Shown: positions 37,802 through 46,502, counted from the first letter of the stretch. The stretch: 64,000 nt of DNA from CAVVEC01 sp963770485 (GCA_963770485.1 CAVYPX010000016.1:496001-560000), one strand, 5' to 3'. The notes: generated from the letters alone by a model not told the origin. Numbers and translations are program-made.

Positions 37802-39762
37802 CGGGTGCCCATCCAGATCATGTAACCGATTACCACCGCCGCTCCCGCCGCGATCCAGCCGGCATAGGAGCGCAGGTTGCCGGACTGCATGTGGCGCATG
37901 GCATCAGACACCTCGCGCGCGCCCTCGGCGCTATTGTCGAGTGTCGCATCAATCACGTTCTGATCGATACCTTGCCACAGTAGCCGCCTCGAGCCGTCTA
38001 CGAGAGGCTTGACGAACAGGATGGCGTATAGCTCATCCACCCAATACTTGTTGAGCACGGCCTCATAAAAGCCATCAAGCGCATGCGCGATCTTCTGCGG
38101 AAGTTCGGGCCGGCGAAGGTAAAGCAGCCAGGCAAGATAAAGACCGAAAGCGGCAGCCGCAACAGAGATTGCGGTAAAGAACATTTCCGAACCGCTCTGC
38201 TCTGCGTGCTCCGCCGCGGGCGATGGCGTGGCGGCCTCCGCGGAAGCAGAGGCTGCCGTCGCCGGTGCAAGAAACTTTTCGAATCGCGCGCTTCCCACCC
38301 AGCCGCCGCAGACCGACAGCACAGCCAGGATCACCAGCGGCACCAGCATAATTTTGGGGCTTTCATGAATGTGTGGCGCGGGCGCCCCCGCCCGCGAGTG
38401 TTGGTCATGATTCCGCGGCTCAGCGCCGCGATACTCCCCGAAGAAAGTCATAAACCACAGCCGGAACATGTAGAACGAAGTCAAAAATGCCGTAAACACG
38501 CCGATGAGCCAGTACACCCAGCTTCCATACGGGCTGGAGTATGCATGCCAGAGAATTTCATCCTTGCTGAAGAAACCCGCAAACGGGGGAAAGCCAGCTA
38601 TCGCGAATGTGGCAGCCGTCATGGTCCAGAACGTCCACGGAATGTGATCCCGCAAGCCGCCCATCTTGCGCATATCCTGTTCGCCGCCGACGGCGTGAAT
38701 CACCGATCCCGCCGCCAGAAACAGCAAACCTTTGAAGAACGCGTGAGTCATCAGGTGGAAGATTCCCGCCGAATACGCCGCGACCCCGCACGCCATGAAC
38801 ATATAGCCCAGCTGCGAAATCGTAGAGTACGCCAGAACTTTCTTGATATCAGTTTGGCAGATGCCGATAGTTGCCGCGAACAACGCGGTCAGCGTGCCGA
38901 CAATCGCGACCACCATCAAAGCAAGCGGTGCATGATCGAAAATCACGTGCGACCGCGCGACCATGTAAACGCCCGCCGTGACCATGGTCGCCGCGTGAAT
39001 CAACGCGGAGACGGGCGTCGGGCCTTCCATCGCATCGGGAAGCCAAACATAAAGAGGAAGCTGTGCTGATTTTCCCGCAGCTCCAACCATGAGCAACATA
39101 CCAATTGCGGTCAGCAGCCCGGCTCCGGCAGTCTCCGGGCTCAGAGAAGCCACACTGCTAAACACCCGCTCAAAATCCAGCGATCCGAAATTCCTGATCA
39201 TCAGGAACAGCGCAATCAGGAAGCCGAAATCGCCGATGCGGTTCACGATGAACGCTTTCTTGCCCGCTGACGCCGCCGAATCCTTGGTAAACCAGAATCC
39301 GATCAGCAGATACGACGCCAGCCCTACGCCTTCCCATCCGATAAACATCAACAGATAGTTGCTGGCCAGCACCAGCGTCAGCATGAAGAACATGAACAGG
39401 TTCAGATAGCTGAAGAAGCGATAGAACCCGCCCTCTTCCCCCATGTAGCCGACGGAATAAATGTGGATCAGGAATCCGACCCCAGTCACCACCAGCAGCA
39501 TTACCAGCGACAATTGGTCAAGATAGAACGCGAAGTCCGCATGGAAATCGCCGGCACGAATCCAAGTAGCCAGAGACTCGATGTGAGGAACGCTCAACGA
39601 TGAAAACTTCGCGGCAATCCACAGTGCCATGGCGAAGGCCCCGCCACAAAAGACCAGCGCGACTGCCGATACGGTCTGCCGCGAAAAACGGCGTCCGAAC
39701 AGGCCATTGATGGCTGCGCCGATGAGCGGCAGAATCGGAATGAGCCAGAGGTTGAGCGTCAT
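37798..39762 (-). CDS. nuoL: NADH-quinone oxidoreductase subunit L
   Basis: 654 residues from ATG 39762 (MTLNLWLIPILPLIGAAING), which overlaps the nuoK stop by 4 bp. It has the NuoL pattern FIGWEGVGLASYLLIGFW, LPLYVWLPDAMEGPTPVSAL and KKVLAYSTISQLGYMF, plus the C-terminal lateral helix region. A loop near residue 455-465 reads HSRAGAPAPH and is encoded by a GC-rich perfect palindrome (38377-38396) like the intergenic repeats elsewhere in the window, so a small repeat seems to have entered the gene in frame at a tolerant loop. Confidence 0.96.
   Translation of the reverse strand: MTLNLWLIPILPLIGAAINGLFGRRFSRQTVSAVALVFCGGAFAMALWIAAKFSSLSVPHIESLATWIRAGDFHADFAFYLDQLSLVMLLVVTGVGFLIHIYSVGYMGEEGGFYRFFSYLNLFMFFMLTLVLASNYLLMFIGWEGVGLASYLLIGFWFTKDSAASAGKKAFIVNRIGDFGFLIALFLMIRNFGSLDFERVFSSVASLSPETAGAGLLTAIGMLLMVGAAGKSAQLPLYVWLPDAMEGPTPVSALIHAATMVTAGVYMVARSHVIFDHAPLALMVVAIVGTLTALFAATIGICQTDIKKVLAYSTISQLGYMFMACGVAAYSAGIFHLMTHAFFKGLLFLAAGSVIHAVGGEQDMRKMGGLRDHIPWTFWTMTAATFAIAGFPPFAGFFSKDEILWHAYSSPYGSWVYWLIGVFTAFLTSFYMFRLWFMTFFGEYRGAEPRNHDQHSRAGAPAPHIHESPKIMLVPLVILAVLSVCGGWVGSARFEKFLAPATAASASAEAATPSPAAEHAEQSGSEMFFTAISVAAAAFGLYLAWLLYLRRPELPQKIAHALDGFYEAVLNKYWVDELYAILFVKPLVDGSRRLLWQGIDQNVIDATLDNSAEGAREVSDAMRHMQSGNLRSYAGWIAAGAAVVIGYMIWMGTR
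38377..38396. repeat. Palindromic repeat inside nuoL
   Basis: CGCGGGCG and CGCCCGCG with a CCCC spacer form a perfect 8-bp inverted repeat, matching the core of the repeated element at 51233-51253 and 51413-51433 (GGCGGGCG...CGCCCGCG). Confidence 0.6.
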
Positions 39763-40061
39763 AGCTTGAGCAGGTTCACCTGATCCACGTTCAGAGTTTC
39801 GCGGGTGCGGTATACGGCGATAATGATTGCCAATCCCACAGCCGATTCGGCGGCCGCGACCACCATCACAAAGAACACAAACACTTGCCCGCTGAGCGCA
39901 TGCCACTGCGCGGCAAATGCCACGAAGGACAGATTCACTCCGTTGAGCATCAACTCGATCGACATGAAGATGGTGATGATGTTGCGCTTGATCAGAAACC
40001 CGGTCACACCGCAGGCAAAGAGAATGCCGCTCAGAACGAGGTAATAAGAAAGCGGTACCAT
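39759..40061 (-). CDS. nuoK: NADH-quinone oxidoreductase subunit K
   Basis: About 100 residues from ATG 40061, which shares one base with the nuoJ stop (TGATG). Three membrane segments with the conserved Glu residues in MSIELMLNGVNLSFVAF and AAAESAVGLAIIIA. Typical length. Confidence 0.96.
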   Translation of the reverse strand: MVPLSYYLVLSGILFACGVTGFLIKRNIITIFMSIELMLNGVNLSFVAFAAQWHALSGQVFVFFVMVVAAAESAVGLAIIIAVYRTRETLNVDQVNLLKL

Positions 40062-40579
40062 CAACTCTCCTTCTTCTGCTGTGCGGATTCTGGCCGCGCC
40101 GCCAGAACCACAGCGCCCATGATTGCGATCAGCACCAGCACCGATGTCACTTCAAAGGGCAGCAGAAAATCGTGGAAGAGCAGCCATCCAATCACCTTGG
40201 GTGATCCTGGAAGCGCGCCGGCAGCTACGGCTTGAGTGCCCGAATGTTCGATCAGGACCCAGGCCATGAGCAAACTCCCAACCAACATTCCGGGAATGCC
40301 AACCAGCATTGCCACCCGGCTGCCCTTGGTCTGTTCTTCCACACCCGCGTTCAGCAGCATGATCACGAAGACGAACAGCACCATAATTGCGCCGGCATAA
40401 ACGATGACCTGCACCGCCGCGACAAACTCTGCCCCCAGCAGCAGATACTCCACGGCGAGTGATCCCATCACCACCACCAGCGAGAGTGCGCTGTTGATGG
40501 GATGCCGCTGCACCAGCAGGTTTACAGCGCCCGCCACGCAGACCAGCCCGAATACCGAAAATATGATCAGATGAAGCAT
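40061..40579 (-). CDS. nuoJ: NADH-quinone oxidoreductase subunit J
   Basis: About 172 residues from ATG 40579 (a TTG at 40585 is also possible). Five membrane segments; conserved VQVIVYAGAIMVLFVFVIML. It follows nuoH by 85 bp. In the standard gene order nuoI would lie in that spacer, but the spacer holds only a hairpin-forming repeat array. Confidence 0.95.
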   Translation of the reverse strand: MLHLIIFSVFGLVCVAGAVNLLVQRHPINSALSLVVVMGSLAVEYLLLGAEFVAAVQVIVYAGAIMVLFVFVIMLLNAGVEEQTKGSRVAMLVGIPGMLVGSLLMAWVLIEHSGTQAVAAGALPGSPKVIGWLLFHDFLLPFEVTSVLVLIAIMGAVVLAARPESAQQKKES

Positions 40580-40591
40580 GAACAATTCTTG

Positions 40592-40662
40592 GGAATCAGT
40601 AGTTAGGAGTCAGGAGTCAGCGGTGATAACTGACTCCTGACTACCGACCCCTGACTACTTTC
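40592..40662. repeat. Head-to-head heptamer repeat array in the nuoH-nuoJ spacer
   Basis: On plus: AATCAGT AGTTAGG AGTCAGG AGTCAGC, then after 6-9 bases ACTGACT CCTGACT ACCGACC CCTGACT. Each arm keeps a strict 7-base period, and the arms are mutual reverse complements, including a perfect 13-bp stem (40608-40620 with 40630-40642). It resembles the short tandemly repeated repetitive (STRR) heptamers known from cyanobacteria. Confidence 0.8.
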
Positions 40663-40664
40663 TC

Positions 40665-41702
40665 TCACGATTTCAGCGCCACAATGAACGCCGTTACCAC
40701 CAGATTCGCAATGGCCAGCGGCAACAGAAACTTCCAGCCGAAGGCCATCAACTGGTCATAGCGGAAGCGTGGCAACGTGCCGCGAACCCATATATAAAGG
40801 AACAAAAAAGCGAATACCTTGACCGCAAACCAGAACAAAGGAAGAATCGCCTGCAGAATCGGTGGTCCAAAAAGCGGCCCGTGCCAGCCTCCCAGGAACA
40901 GCAAAGTTGCCAGACACGCGACTGTAATCATGTTGGCGTACTCCGCCATAAAAAACATGGCGAATTTCATGGCGCTGTATTCGGTGTGGTAGCCTGCGAC
41001 CAGTTCAGTCTCGGCCTCGGGCAGATCAAACGGAATCCGGTTGGTTTCGGCGTACGCTGCCATCAAGTAAATGAAAAACGCCACGATCTGCCCTTGAAAA
41101 ATGTTCCAGCGCGGAATGAATCCCCAGAAGTGGCCGCCTTGGGCGTCCACAATGTCGCGCAGGCTGAAGCTTCCCGCCATGATCAGCACGCCGATGAGCG
41201 AAAGCCCTAACGAAATTTCATAACTCACCATTTGCGCGCTGGCGCGCAGTCCGCCCAGCAGCGAGTATTTGCTGTTCGACGACCACCCAGCCAGGGCCAC
41301 ACCATACACACCCAGCGAAGTGATGCCCAGCACAACCAGCAGCCCGATGTTGACGTCCGTGATCTGCAGAGGTGTTTGGATTCCACCGACCGTGACCCAG
41401 TTCCCCACCGGAATGACCGCGATCGATGTCAAAGCGAAGACCAGCGCAATCATGGGCGCGGCAATATACAGCGGTTTATACACATGCGGCGGGGTGAGGT
41501 CTTCTTTGAAGATGAACTTCACCCCGTCTGCCACAGGTTGCAGCAGCCCGAATGGGCCGACCCGCGTGGGTCCCCAGCGGTTCTGAATGTGGCCCACAAC
41601 CTTGCGTTCGAGCCAGACGGTGTACGCCACCGCCGTCAGCAGCACGATGACCGCGATTACGATCTTAATAACCGAAACGAGAATGAAAGTGGTGACGTTC
41701 AA
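40665..41702 (-). CDS. nuoH: NADH-quinone oxidoreductase subunit H
   Basis: 345 residues from TTG 41702 with AAAGAG five bases upstream. About eight membrane segments; conserved quinone-site regions ERKVVGHIQNRWGPTRVGP, EDLTPP, AYAETNRIPFDLPEAETELV and GYHTEYSAMKFA. It joins the peripheral and membrane arms of complex I. It follows nuoG by 23 bp. Confidence 0.97.
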   Translation of the reverse strand: MNVTTFILVSVIKIVIAVIVLLTAVAYTVWLERKVVGHIQNRWGPTRVGPFGLLQPVADGVKFIFKEDLTPPHVYKPLYIAAPMIALVFALTSIAVIPVGNWVTVGGIQTPLQITDVNIGLLVVLGITSLGVYGVALAGWSSNSKYSLLGGLRASAQMVSYEISLGLSLIGVLIMAGSFSLRDIVDAQGGHFWGFIPRWNIFQGQIVAFFIYLMAAYAETNRIPFDLPEAETELVAGYHTEYSAMKFAMFFMAEYANMITVACLATLLFLGGWHGPLFGPPILQAILPLFWFAVKVFAFLFLYIWVRGTLPRFRYDQLMAFGWKFLLPLAIANLVVTAFIVALKS

Positions 41703-41725
41703 CGCGACTCTTTCTTCAGAATCTT

Positions 41726-44089
41726 TCAGTCGGCGGCGACTTCCGTCTCTGCCGGCTGTTTATGGCGGTTCTCCATTACCGAGTTCAAAGTACGGGAATA
41801 ACGGCCCAGTGTGCCCGAACTGAAAAGGTCGTCGTTTGCAGGCACGATCAACTCCGGATTCTGCAATGCCCCAGGCCCGCTTCCGGATAAAGTCGTGTGC
41901 TGATCGTTGCCGGCCAGGATATTCATCCGCGGAACGTCGTACCCGGGCACCAGCCGTTGAATCTCATCCAGAATCGCCATGGGATCAAACGGGCTCATTT
42001 TGGGTTCGAGTCCATGAGCCTCAAGCCACACGCCGTGCCGGTCGGCCTCGCCCGACTGCGCGCCACGCGATTGTCCCATGTCCGCGCGCGTGCCCCGGCC
42101 GAAGGGTACCAGGCGCTGAACGTCAAAGCCCATCGCATCCGCGATGCGCACGATCATCTCGAAGTCAGACTTCGTTCCCGTCACTTCGCCCGCTTTCTTC
42201 ACCAACTGCAGGTCGCCGCACGTGTTGGTAAATGTTCCGGATTTTTCGTATGCATTGGCAGCGGGGAAAACCACATCAGCGATGACCGCGGTTTCGGTCA
42301 GGAACATGTCCTGGACAACGACGAAACTCTGCGAAAAAACAAACGGATCGATTCCGAAATGTTCAACTGGATTCGCGCCGACGACGTGGAGCGCTTTCAA
42401 CCGGCCTGCCTTGGCGTTCTCCACCATCTCCGGCAGCGTGAGGCCGCGGGTTTGTGGCACGCCGCCCCATTCTTCGCGAAATTGTCCGGTATCCGAAACC
42501 CGGTGATATCCCGGGAACAGGTCAGGGTAGAGGCCCATGTCAGCTGCGCCGCGCGAGTTGGCGTAATCGCCCAGGCAAACAAGTTTCGCGCCCGGAATCC
42601 CGGAGCCAAACTTCGCGAGCGAAGCAATGTCGTTGCCACGGATCTCAGATCCGAAAATGATGACGAGGTTCTGCTCGCCACGGAGTTTTTCTCGCAGTGC
42701 GATCCAGACGTCGCGGCTGGTCTTTTCGCTGGCGATCGCCGGTGCGGCAGAGTCGTCACCGGCCAGGAAAGCAGCAACGTTTCGTTCGCTGCTCGGTGCG
42801 ATTTGAACGAAGCTGTTGGCTTGCCGCCGCAGTTTGATGGGCTGTGAATTGATCACATACAGCCGTGCACGGTGCAACCGGACATTGTTACGAATCTGCC
42901 AGGCCAAAAGCGGGTGCTGGTCAGTCGGGTTGTTCCCGATCAGCAATATCGCAGGCGCATTGAAAACGTCCCGCATGCTGGCTGTCATCTCCGGTTTGCC
43001 CGCGAGTGCAGCGGCGAAAGCAGGGAAGTCCGCGGTGCGGTGATGGTCTACATTGTTGGTTCCCAGCACCACGCGAGCGAACTTCTGCAGAAGATAACTC
43101 TCCTCGTTGGTTGTGCGATTGGATCCGACGACACCGATGGCTTGACCGCCTTCCCGCTCCCGGATCTCGCGGAAACGCTTGCCCACCAACTCAAACGCGT
43201 CTTCCCACGTCGAAGGAGTCAAGCGACCATTTTGGCGGATCAGAGGCTGCGTGAGCCGATCTTGATGATGCGCGAAATCAAAAGCATACCGGCCTTTGAC
43301 GCACAGAAAATCGCCGTTAATGCCGCTCTTGTCGCGGTTGTCGCCGCGCACGATTTCCATGCCCGTATCGGATCGGCGCACGCCCAGCGTCGTCTTACAT
43401 CCGTCTGCGCAGTGGGTACAAGTTGTGCCCACATGCTTCATCTCCCAGGGACGCGTCTTGTAGCGATACGCACCGGAAGTCAGCGCTCCTACCGGGCAGA
43501 TATCGATACACATGCCGCACTCTTCGCACTCGAGGTGGTCCCCGTGGTTGGGCGCGATGATCGAGTTGACCCCACGGTTCTGCACGCCCAGAGCCCAGAC
43601 GTCCATTCCCTCGCCGCACACGCGCACACATCGATAACACAAGATGCAACGCGGCCGGTCGAAATAGACCACCGGCGACCACTGTTGCTCGTCACGGTGA
43701 TTCTTGATGTCGATGAACTTCGATTCGGCGGCGCCGTAGGAGAAAGTCATATCCTGCAATTCGCACTCGCCGCCCGCGTCGCACACCGGACAGTCCAGCG
43801 GATGATTGCCCAGCAGCAGCTCGACCATGCTCTTGCGTGCTTGCCGAATCTCGTCGCTCTCGGTCGTGACGCTCATGCCCTCCGTGATCACCGTCGTGCA
43901 GGCGGTCTGCAGCTTCGGCATTTTCTCGATCTTTACCAGGCACATGCGGCAGGCGCCCTGCAACGAAAGATTGGGGTAATAACAGAATGACGGCACTTCG
44001 ACGCCCACGCTTTTGCAGGCTTCGATCAGCAGCGTCCCAGCCGGAGCCGTGACCTTCTTTCCGTCGACCGTGATGTTTACGTCGGGCAT
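41726..44089 (-). CDS. nuoG: NADH-quinone oxidoreductase subunit G
   Basis: 787 residues from ATG 44089 (MPDVNITVDGKKV). N-terminal [2Fe-2S] domain: PSFCYYPNLSLQGACRMCLV and CPVCDAGGECELQD; a His-Cys3 cluster (HPLDCPVC) and two [4Fe-4S] sites in CILCYRCVRVC and CEECGMCIDICP; then CTHCADGCKTTL (the extra N7-type cluster is possible) and a molybdopterin-oxidoreductase-like domain. The ~94-bp spacer before the gene holds a heptamer repeat array. Confidence 0.97.
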   Translation of the reverse strand: MPDVNITVDGKKVTAPAGTLLIEACKSVGVEVPSFCYYPNLSLQGACRMCLVKIEKMPKLQTACTTVITEGMSVTTESDEIRQARKSMVELLLGNHPLDCPVCDAGGECELQDMTFSYGAAESKFIDIKNHRDEQQWSPVVYFDRPRCILCYRCVRVCGEGMDVWALGVQNRGVNSIIAPNHGDHLECEECGMCIDICPVGALTSGAYRYKTRPWEMKHVGTTCTHCADGCKTTLGVRRSDTGMEIVRGDNRDKSGINGDFLCVKGRYAFDFAHHQDRLTQPLIRQNGRLTPSTWEDAFELVGKRFREIREREGGQAIGVVGSNRTTNEESYLLQKFARVVLGTNNVDHHRTADFPAFAAALAGKPEMTASMRDVFNAPAILLIGNNPTDQHPLLAWQIRNNVRLHRARLYVINSQPIKLRRQANSFVQIAPSSERNVAAFLAGDDSAAPAIASEKTSRDVWIALREKLRGEQNLVIIFGSEIRGNDIASLAKFGSGIPGAKLVCLGDYANSRGAADMGLYPDLFPGYHRVSDTGQFREEWGGVPQTRGLTLPEMVENAKAGRLKALHVVGANPVEHFGIDPFVFSQSFVVVQDMFLTETAVIADVVFPAANAYEKSGTFTNTCGDLQLVKKAGEVTGTKSDFEMIVRIADAMGFDVQRLVPFGRGTRADMGQSRGAQSGEADRHGVWLEAHGLEPKMSPFDPMAILDEIQRLVPGYDVPRMNILAGNDQHTTLSGSGPGALQNPELIVPANDDLFSSGTLGRYSRTLNSVMENRHKQPAETEVAAD

Positions 44090-44093
44090 AAAT

Positions 44094-44178
44094 CGTCGTT
44101 CGTCTTTCGTCATTGGTCGTTCGCAAAAACCTTTGGTTCCTGCTTTGGCCGACGACGAACGGCCAAAGACCAACGACG
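44094..44178. repeat. Head-to-head heptamer repeat array in the nuoF-nuoG spacer
   Basis: Left arm on plus: CGTCGTT CGTCTTT CGTCATT GGTCGTT; right arm: CGACGAC GAACGGC CAAAGAC CAACGAC. Both keep a 7-base period and are roughly reverse complementary. A perfect 8-bp hairpin CTTTGGCC/GGCCAAAG lies at 44143-44168. Confidence 0.78.
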
Positions 44179-44182
44179 GGCT

Positions 44183-45502
44183 CTACGCTAAAACCGGCAA
44201 TTCCTCTGCCACGTCCGCTTTCTCAAGCGGGCACGGCCGGCCGTCCAAATGATCTTCAAATTCTTTCCGGAACTTCTTCACGATAGAAATTGTGGGCAGC
44301 GCCGCTGCGTCGCCCAGGGGGCAGAACGTGCGTCCCAGCATGTTTTCCGCCAGATACTGAATGTTGTCGATGTCTTTCTTGAGCCCGCCGCCGGCATGAA
44401 AACGGGTAAGGGTCTTTTTCAGCCAGTCCGTTCCCTCGCGACAGGGAATGCACCAGCCGCAGCTCTCGTGCTGGTAGAACTTCATGATGCGCAGCGCGAA
44501 TTTCACCATGCAAGTGGTATCGTCCACGATCACCACTCCGCCAGAGCCCAGCATCGAACCTGCTTTGGCCAGCGAATCGAAGTCCATTGGAACATCGATT
44601 TCAGCAGCCGTCAGGACCGGACAGCTCGAACCGCCCGGAACCACAGCCTTTAGCGTGCGTCCATTAGGGATTCCGCCGCCAACCTCATAAATCATTTTCT
44701 TGAGGTTGTATCCCATGGGCAGTTCGTAGACGCCAGGACGATTCAGGTGCCCGCTCAGGCAGAACAACCGGGTGCCGCCGTTCTTCGGTGGGCCAAGCTT
44801 CGCGTACCACTCCGAGCCGCCGAGAATGATGTGGGGCACGCTGGCGAGGGTTTCCGCATTATTGATGACGGTCGGTCCGCCCCAGAGCCCGACTACAGCC
44901 GGAAAGGGCGGCCGAATCCGCGGAATCCCGCGCTTGCCTTCGAGCGACTCCATCAACGCCGACTCTTCGCCCACTTCATAGGCGCCCGCGCCACCATGCC
45001 AGTACACGTCGAAGTCGTAGCCGCTACCGAAAATATTCTTGCCCAGAAAGCCACGGGCATACGCGTCCTGAATCGCTTTCTGCATGATTTCCAGCAAGTA
45101 GCGGTACTCACCGCGGATGTAGATGTATCCGGTATGCGATCCTACCGCGATCCCGGCAATCACGACGCCCTCGATCACCGCGTGCGGGTCGTGTTCGAAA
45201 ATCAGGCGGTCTTTGCAAGTACCCGGCTCGCTCTCATCGCCATTGCAAAGAATGTATTTGGGCTTCGCCGATTGTTTAGGGACGAAGGACCATTTCAATC
45301 CGGCATTGAATCCTGCCCCGCCGCGACCGCGCAGGCCGGAGTCTTTCACTTGGGCAATAATGTCGTCGGGCTTCATCCCGAGCGCTTTCCGCACAGCTTT
45401 GTAGCCGTCGAGTTCCAAATAGCGATCGAGGTTGGTCGCACCTTGGCCGAAGCGTTTGGAGACGACCTTTACTTCGTCGGGATGGGAAACCAGAGAAGCC
45501 AT
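44183..45502 (-). CDS. nuoF: NADH-quinone oxidoreductase subunit F
   Basis: 439 residues from ATG 45502 (MASLVSHPDEVKVV); the frame is open further upstream only through the repeat array. FMN and NADH-binding loops: LRGRGGAGFNAGLKW, CNGDESEPGTCKDR, GAGAYEVGEESALMESLEG; the [4Fe-4S] ligands ESCGWCIPCREG and TFCPLGDAA. It is the NADH-oxidising subunit. Confidence 0.97.
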   Translation of the reverse strand: MASLVSHPDEVKVVSKRFGQGATNLDRYLELDGYKAVRKALGMKPDDIIAQVKDSGLRGRGGAGFNAGLKWSFVPKQSAKPKYILCNGDESEPGTCKDRLIFEHDPHAVIEGVVIAGIAVGSHTGYIYIRGEYRYLLEIMQKAIQDAYARGFLGKNIFGSGYDFDVYWHGGAGAYEVGEESALMESLEGKRGIPRIRPPFPAVVGLWGGPTVINNAETLASVPHIILGGSEWYAKLGPPKNGGTRLFCLSGHLNRPGVYELPMGYNLKKMIYEVGGGIPNGRTLKAVVPGGSSCPVLTAAEIDVPMDFDSLAKAGSMLGSGGVVIVDDTTCMVKFALRIMKFYQHESCGWCIPCREGTDWLKKTLTRFHAGGGLKKDIDNIQYLAENMLGRTFCPLGDAAALPTISIVKKFRKEFEDHLDGRPCPLEKADVAEELPVLA

Positions 45503-45503
45503 G

Positions 45504-45617
45504 GAAATTGAGTAATTTAGTAATTGTGTAATTTGGTAATTGAAAATCGCTCCGGCGCAATGATTCCGCACAGGGGGTTTCAATTACCAAATTACCCGAG
45601 TACTCAATTACCAAATC
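45504..45617. repeat. Head-to-head octamer repeat array in the nuoE-nuoF spacer
   Basis: Left arm on plus: TAATTTAG TAATTGTG TAATTTGG TAATTGAA; right arm: CAATTACC AAATTACC CGAGTACT CAATTACC. The arms contain a perfect 18-bp inverted repeat (45528-45545 and 45578-45595) around a 32-bp unrelated centre. It is AT-rich, in contrast to the GC-rich flanks. Confidence 0.8.
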
Positions 45618-46100
45618 TTACTGCGTTCCTTTCCTCTTGTACTCGTCGAGCAGTTCGTCCATCTTTTGCACGTTCAAATTCTCGTGGAAGTCGTAATTCA
45701 CCTGCGCCGCGGGCGCCCAACTGCAAGCGCCGATGCACTCGACCTCCTCCAAGGAAAACAAACCGTCCGGCGTCGTGCCTTTGTGTCCGACGCCCAATTT
45801 TTTCTTGCAGTGTTCCAGGAGTCCTTCGCCGCCGCGCAGCAAGCACGCGATGTTGGTGCAAACCTGCACGTTGTACTTGCCGCGAGGCTTGGTGGTCAGC
45901 ATGGAGTAATAGCTGATCACGTTGTTTACCTCGAGATCGGTGAGATCCAGACGCTGCGCAATCTCGTGGATCACTTCGCCGCTCAGATGGCCGATTTCGT
46001 CCTGGGCATAGAGCAGCGTCGGCACCAAGACAGAGCGCTTCGTCGGGTAATGCGTCAACATCTCCGTGAAGCGCGATTCGAACTGTTCTGAGAATCTCAT
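45618..46100 (-). CDS. nuoE: NADH-quinone oxidoreductase subunit E
   Basis: 160 residues from ATG 46100 (MRFSEQFESRF); the upstream extension would be translated from repeat sequence. Thioredoxin-like fold with the four [2Fe-2S] Cys: CTNIACLLRGG and VECIGACSWAP. Canonical length. Confidence 0.96.
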   Translation of the reverse strand: MRFSEQFESRFTEMLTHYPTKRSVLVPTLLYAQDEIGHLSGEVIHEIAQRLDLTDLEVNNVISYYSMLTTKPRGKYNVQVCTNIACLLRGGEGLLEHCKKKLGVGHKGTTPDGLFSLEEVECIGACSWAPAAQVNYDFHENLNVQKMDELLDEYKRKGTQ

Positions 46101-46140
46101 TTCCAATTGACTAATTTGTAATTTGCAATTTCCGCGGGGG
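46101..46140. repeat. Octamer repeat arm left of the S23 gene
   Basis: CTAATTTG TAATTTGC AATTTCCG. Its core GTAATTTGCAATT (46118-46130) is the exact reverse complement of AATTGCAAATTAC on the other side of the S23 gene (46476-46488). Confidence 0.7.
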
Positions 46141-46147
46141 TACAGAG

Positions 46148-46465
46148 TCAACTTCGCCCGCGACTCGTATGTTGTGTCGCCGTAAAGAGCGCGGTAAGTT
46201 CCCGTGCTTCAGAATCTCCCAGTAATTCCAGCCATAGCATGTTCTCATCGGCTTCCTCCACAACGATTCCTAATCTCGCAGCAAACTGTGCGCGAGATCT
46301 TGCGCGGCACGCCGACCTGTAGTTCGCGGCAACCGACGTGCCAGACCGCAGCAACTGCTTGCCCATGACTTGCGCATCTGCCGACGGCGTTATTGACCGG
46401 TACAGCCTAATCACGCGGAGTGCAAATGCTTTGGTTCGATCTCGCAGCTCTTCAGGTGTCGGCAC
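46148..46465 (-). CDS. S23-type four-helix-bundle protein inserted in the nuo operon
   Basis: About 105 residues from GTG 46465 (VPTPEELRDRTKAFALRVIR); the frame runs on to a TTG at 46492, but that part is repeat sequence. The protein shows the four-helix-bundle (23S rRNA intervening-sequence/S23, Avd-related) signature: KAFALRVIRLYRS, GKQLLRSGTSVAANYRSACRA, FAARLGIVVEEADENMLWLEL, and a final short helix. It is not a complex I subunit. It lies between nuoD and nuoE on the same strand and is bracketed by a 13-bp inverted repeat, as if inserted as a unit. Function of this family in free chromosomal positions is unknown. Confidence 0.88.
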   Translation of the reverse strand: MPTPEELRDRTKAFALRVIRLYRSITPSADAQVMGKQLLRSGTSVAANYRSACRARSRAQFAARLGIVVEEADENMLWLELLGDSEARELTALFTATQHTSRGRS

Positions 46466-46500
46466 CGCAATTACCAATTGCAAATTACTCAATCACAAAT
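46466..46500. repeat. Octamer repeat arm right of the S23 gene
   Basis: CAATTACC AATTGCAA ATTACTCA ATCACAAA on plus, with an 8-base period; it contains the partner (46476-46488) of the arm at 46118-46130. Confidence 0.7.
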
Positions 46501-46502
46501 CC

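Noticed and set aside
38083..39069. Plus-strand frame of 328 codons
   Set aside because: Antisense to nuoL; highly Arg-rich shadow translation.
42872..43990. Plus-strand frame of 372 codons
   Set aside because: Antisense shadow of nuoG; composition Arg/His-rich and no ribosome-binding site.
45504..45617. Intrinsic terminator in the nuoE-nuoF spacer
   Set aside because: The stem is long but its centre is a 32-bp unrelated sequence and no T run follows; it is part of a repeat array inside an operon.
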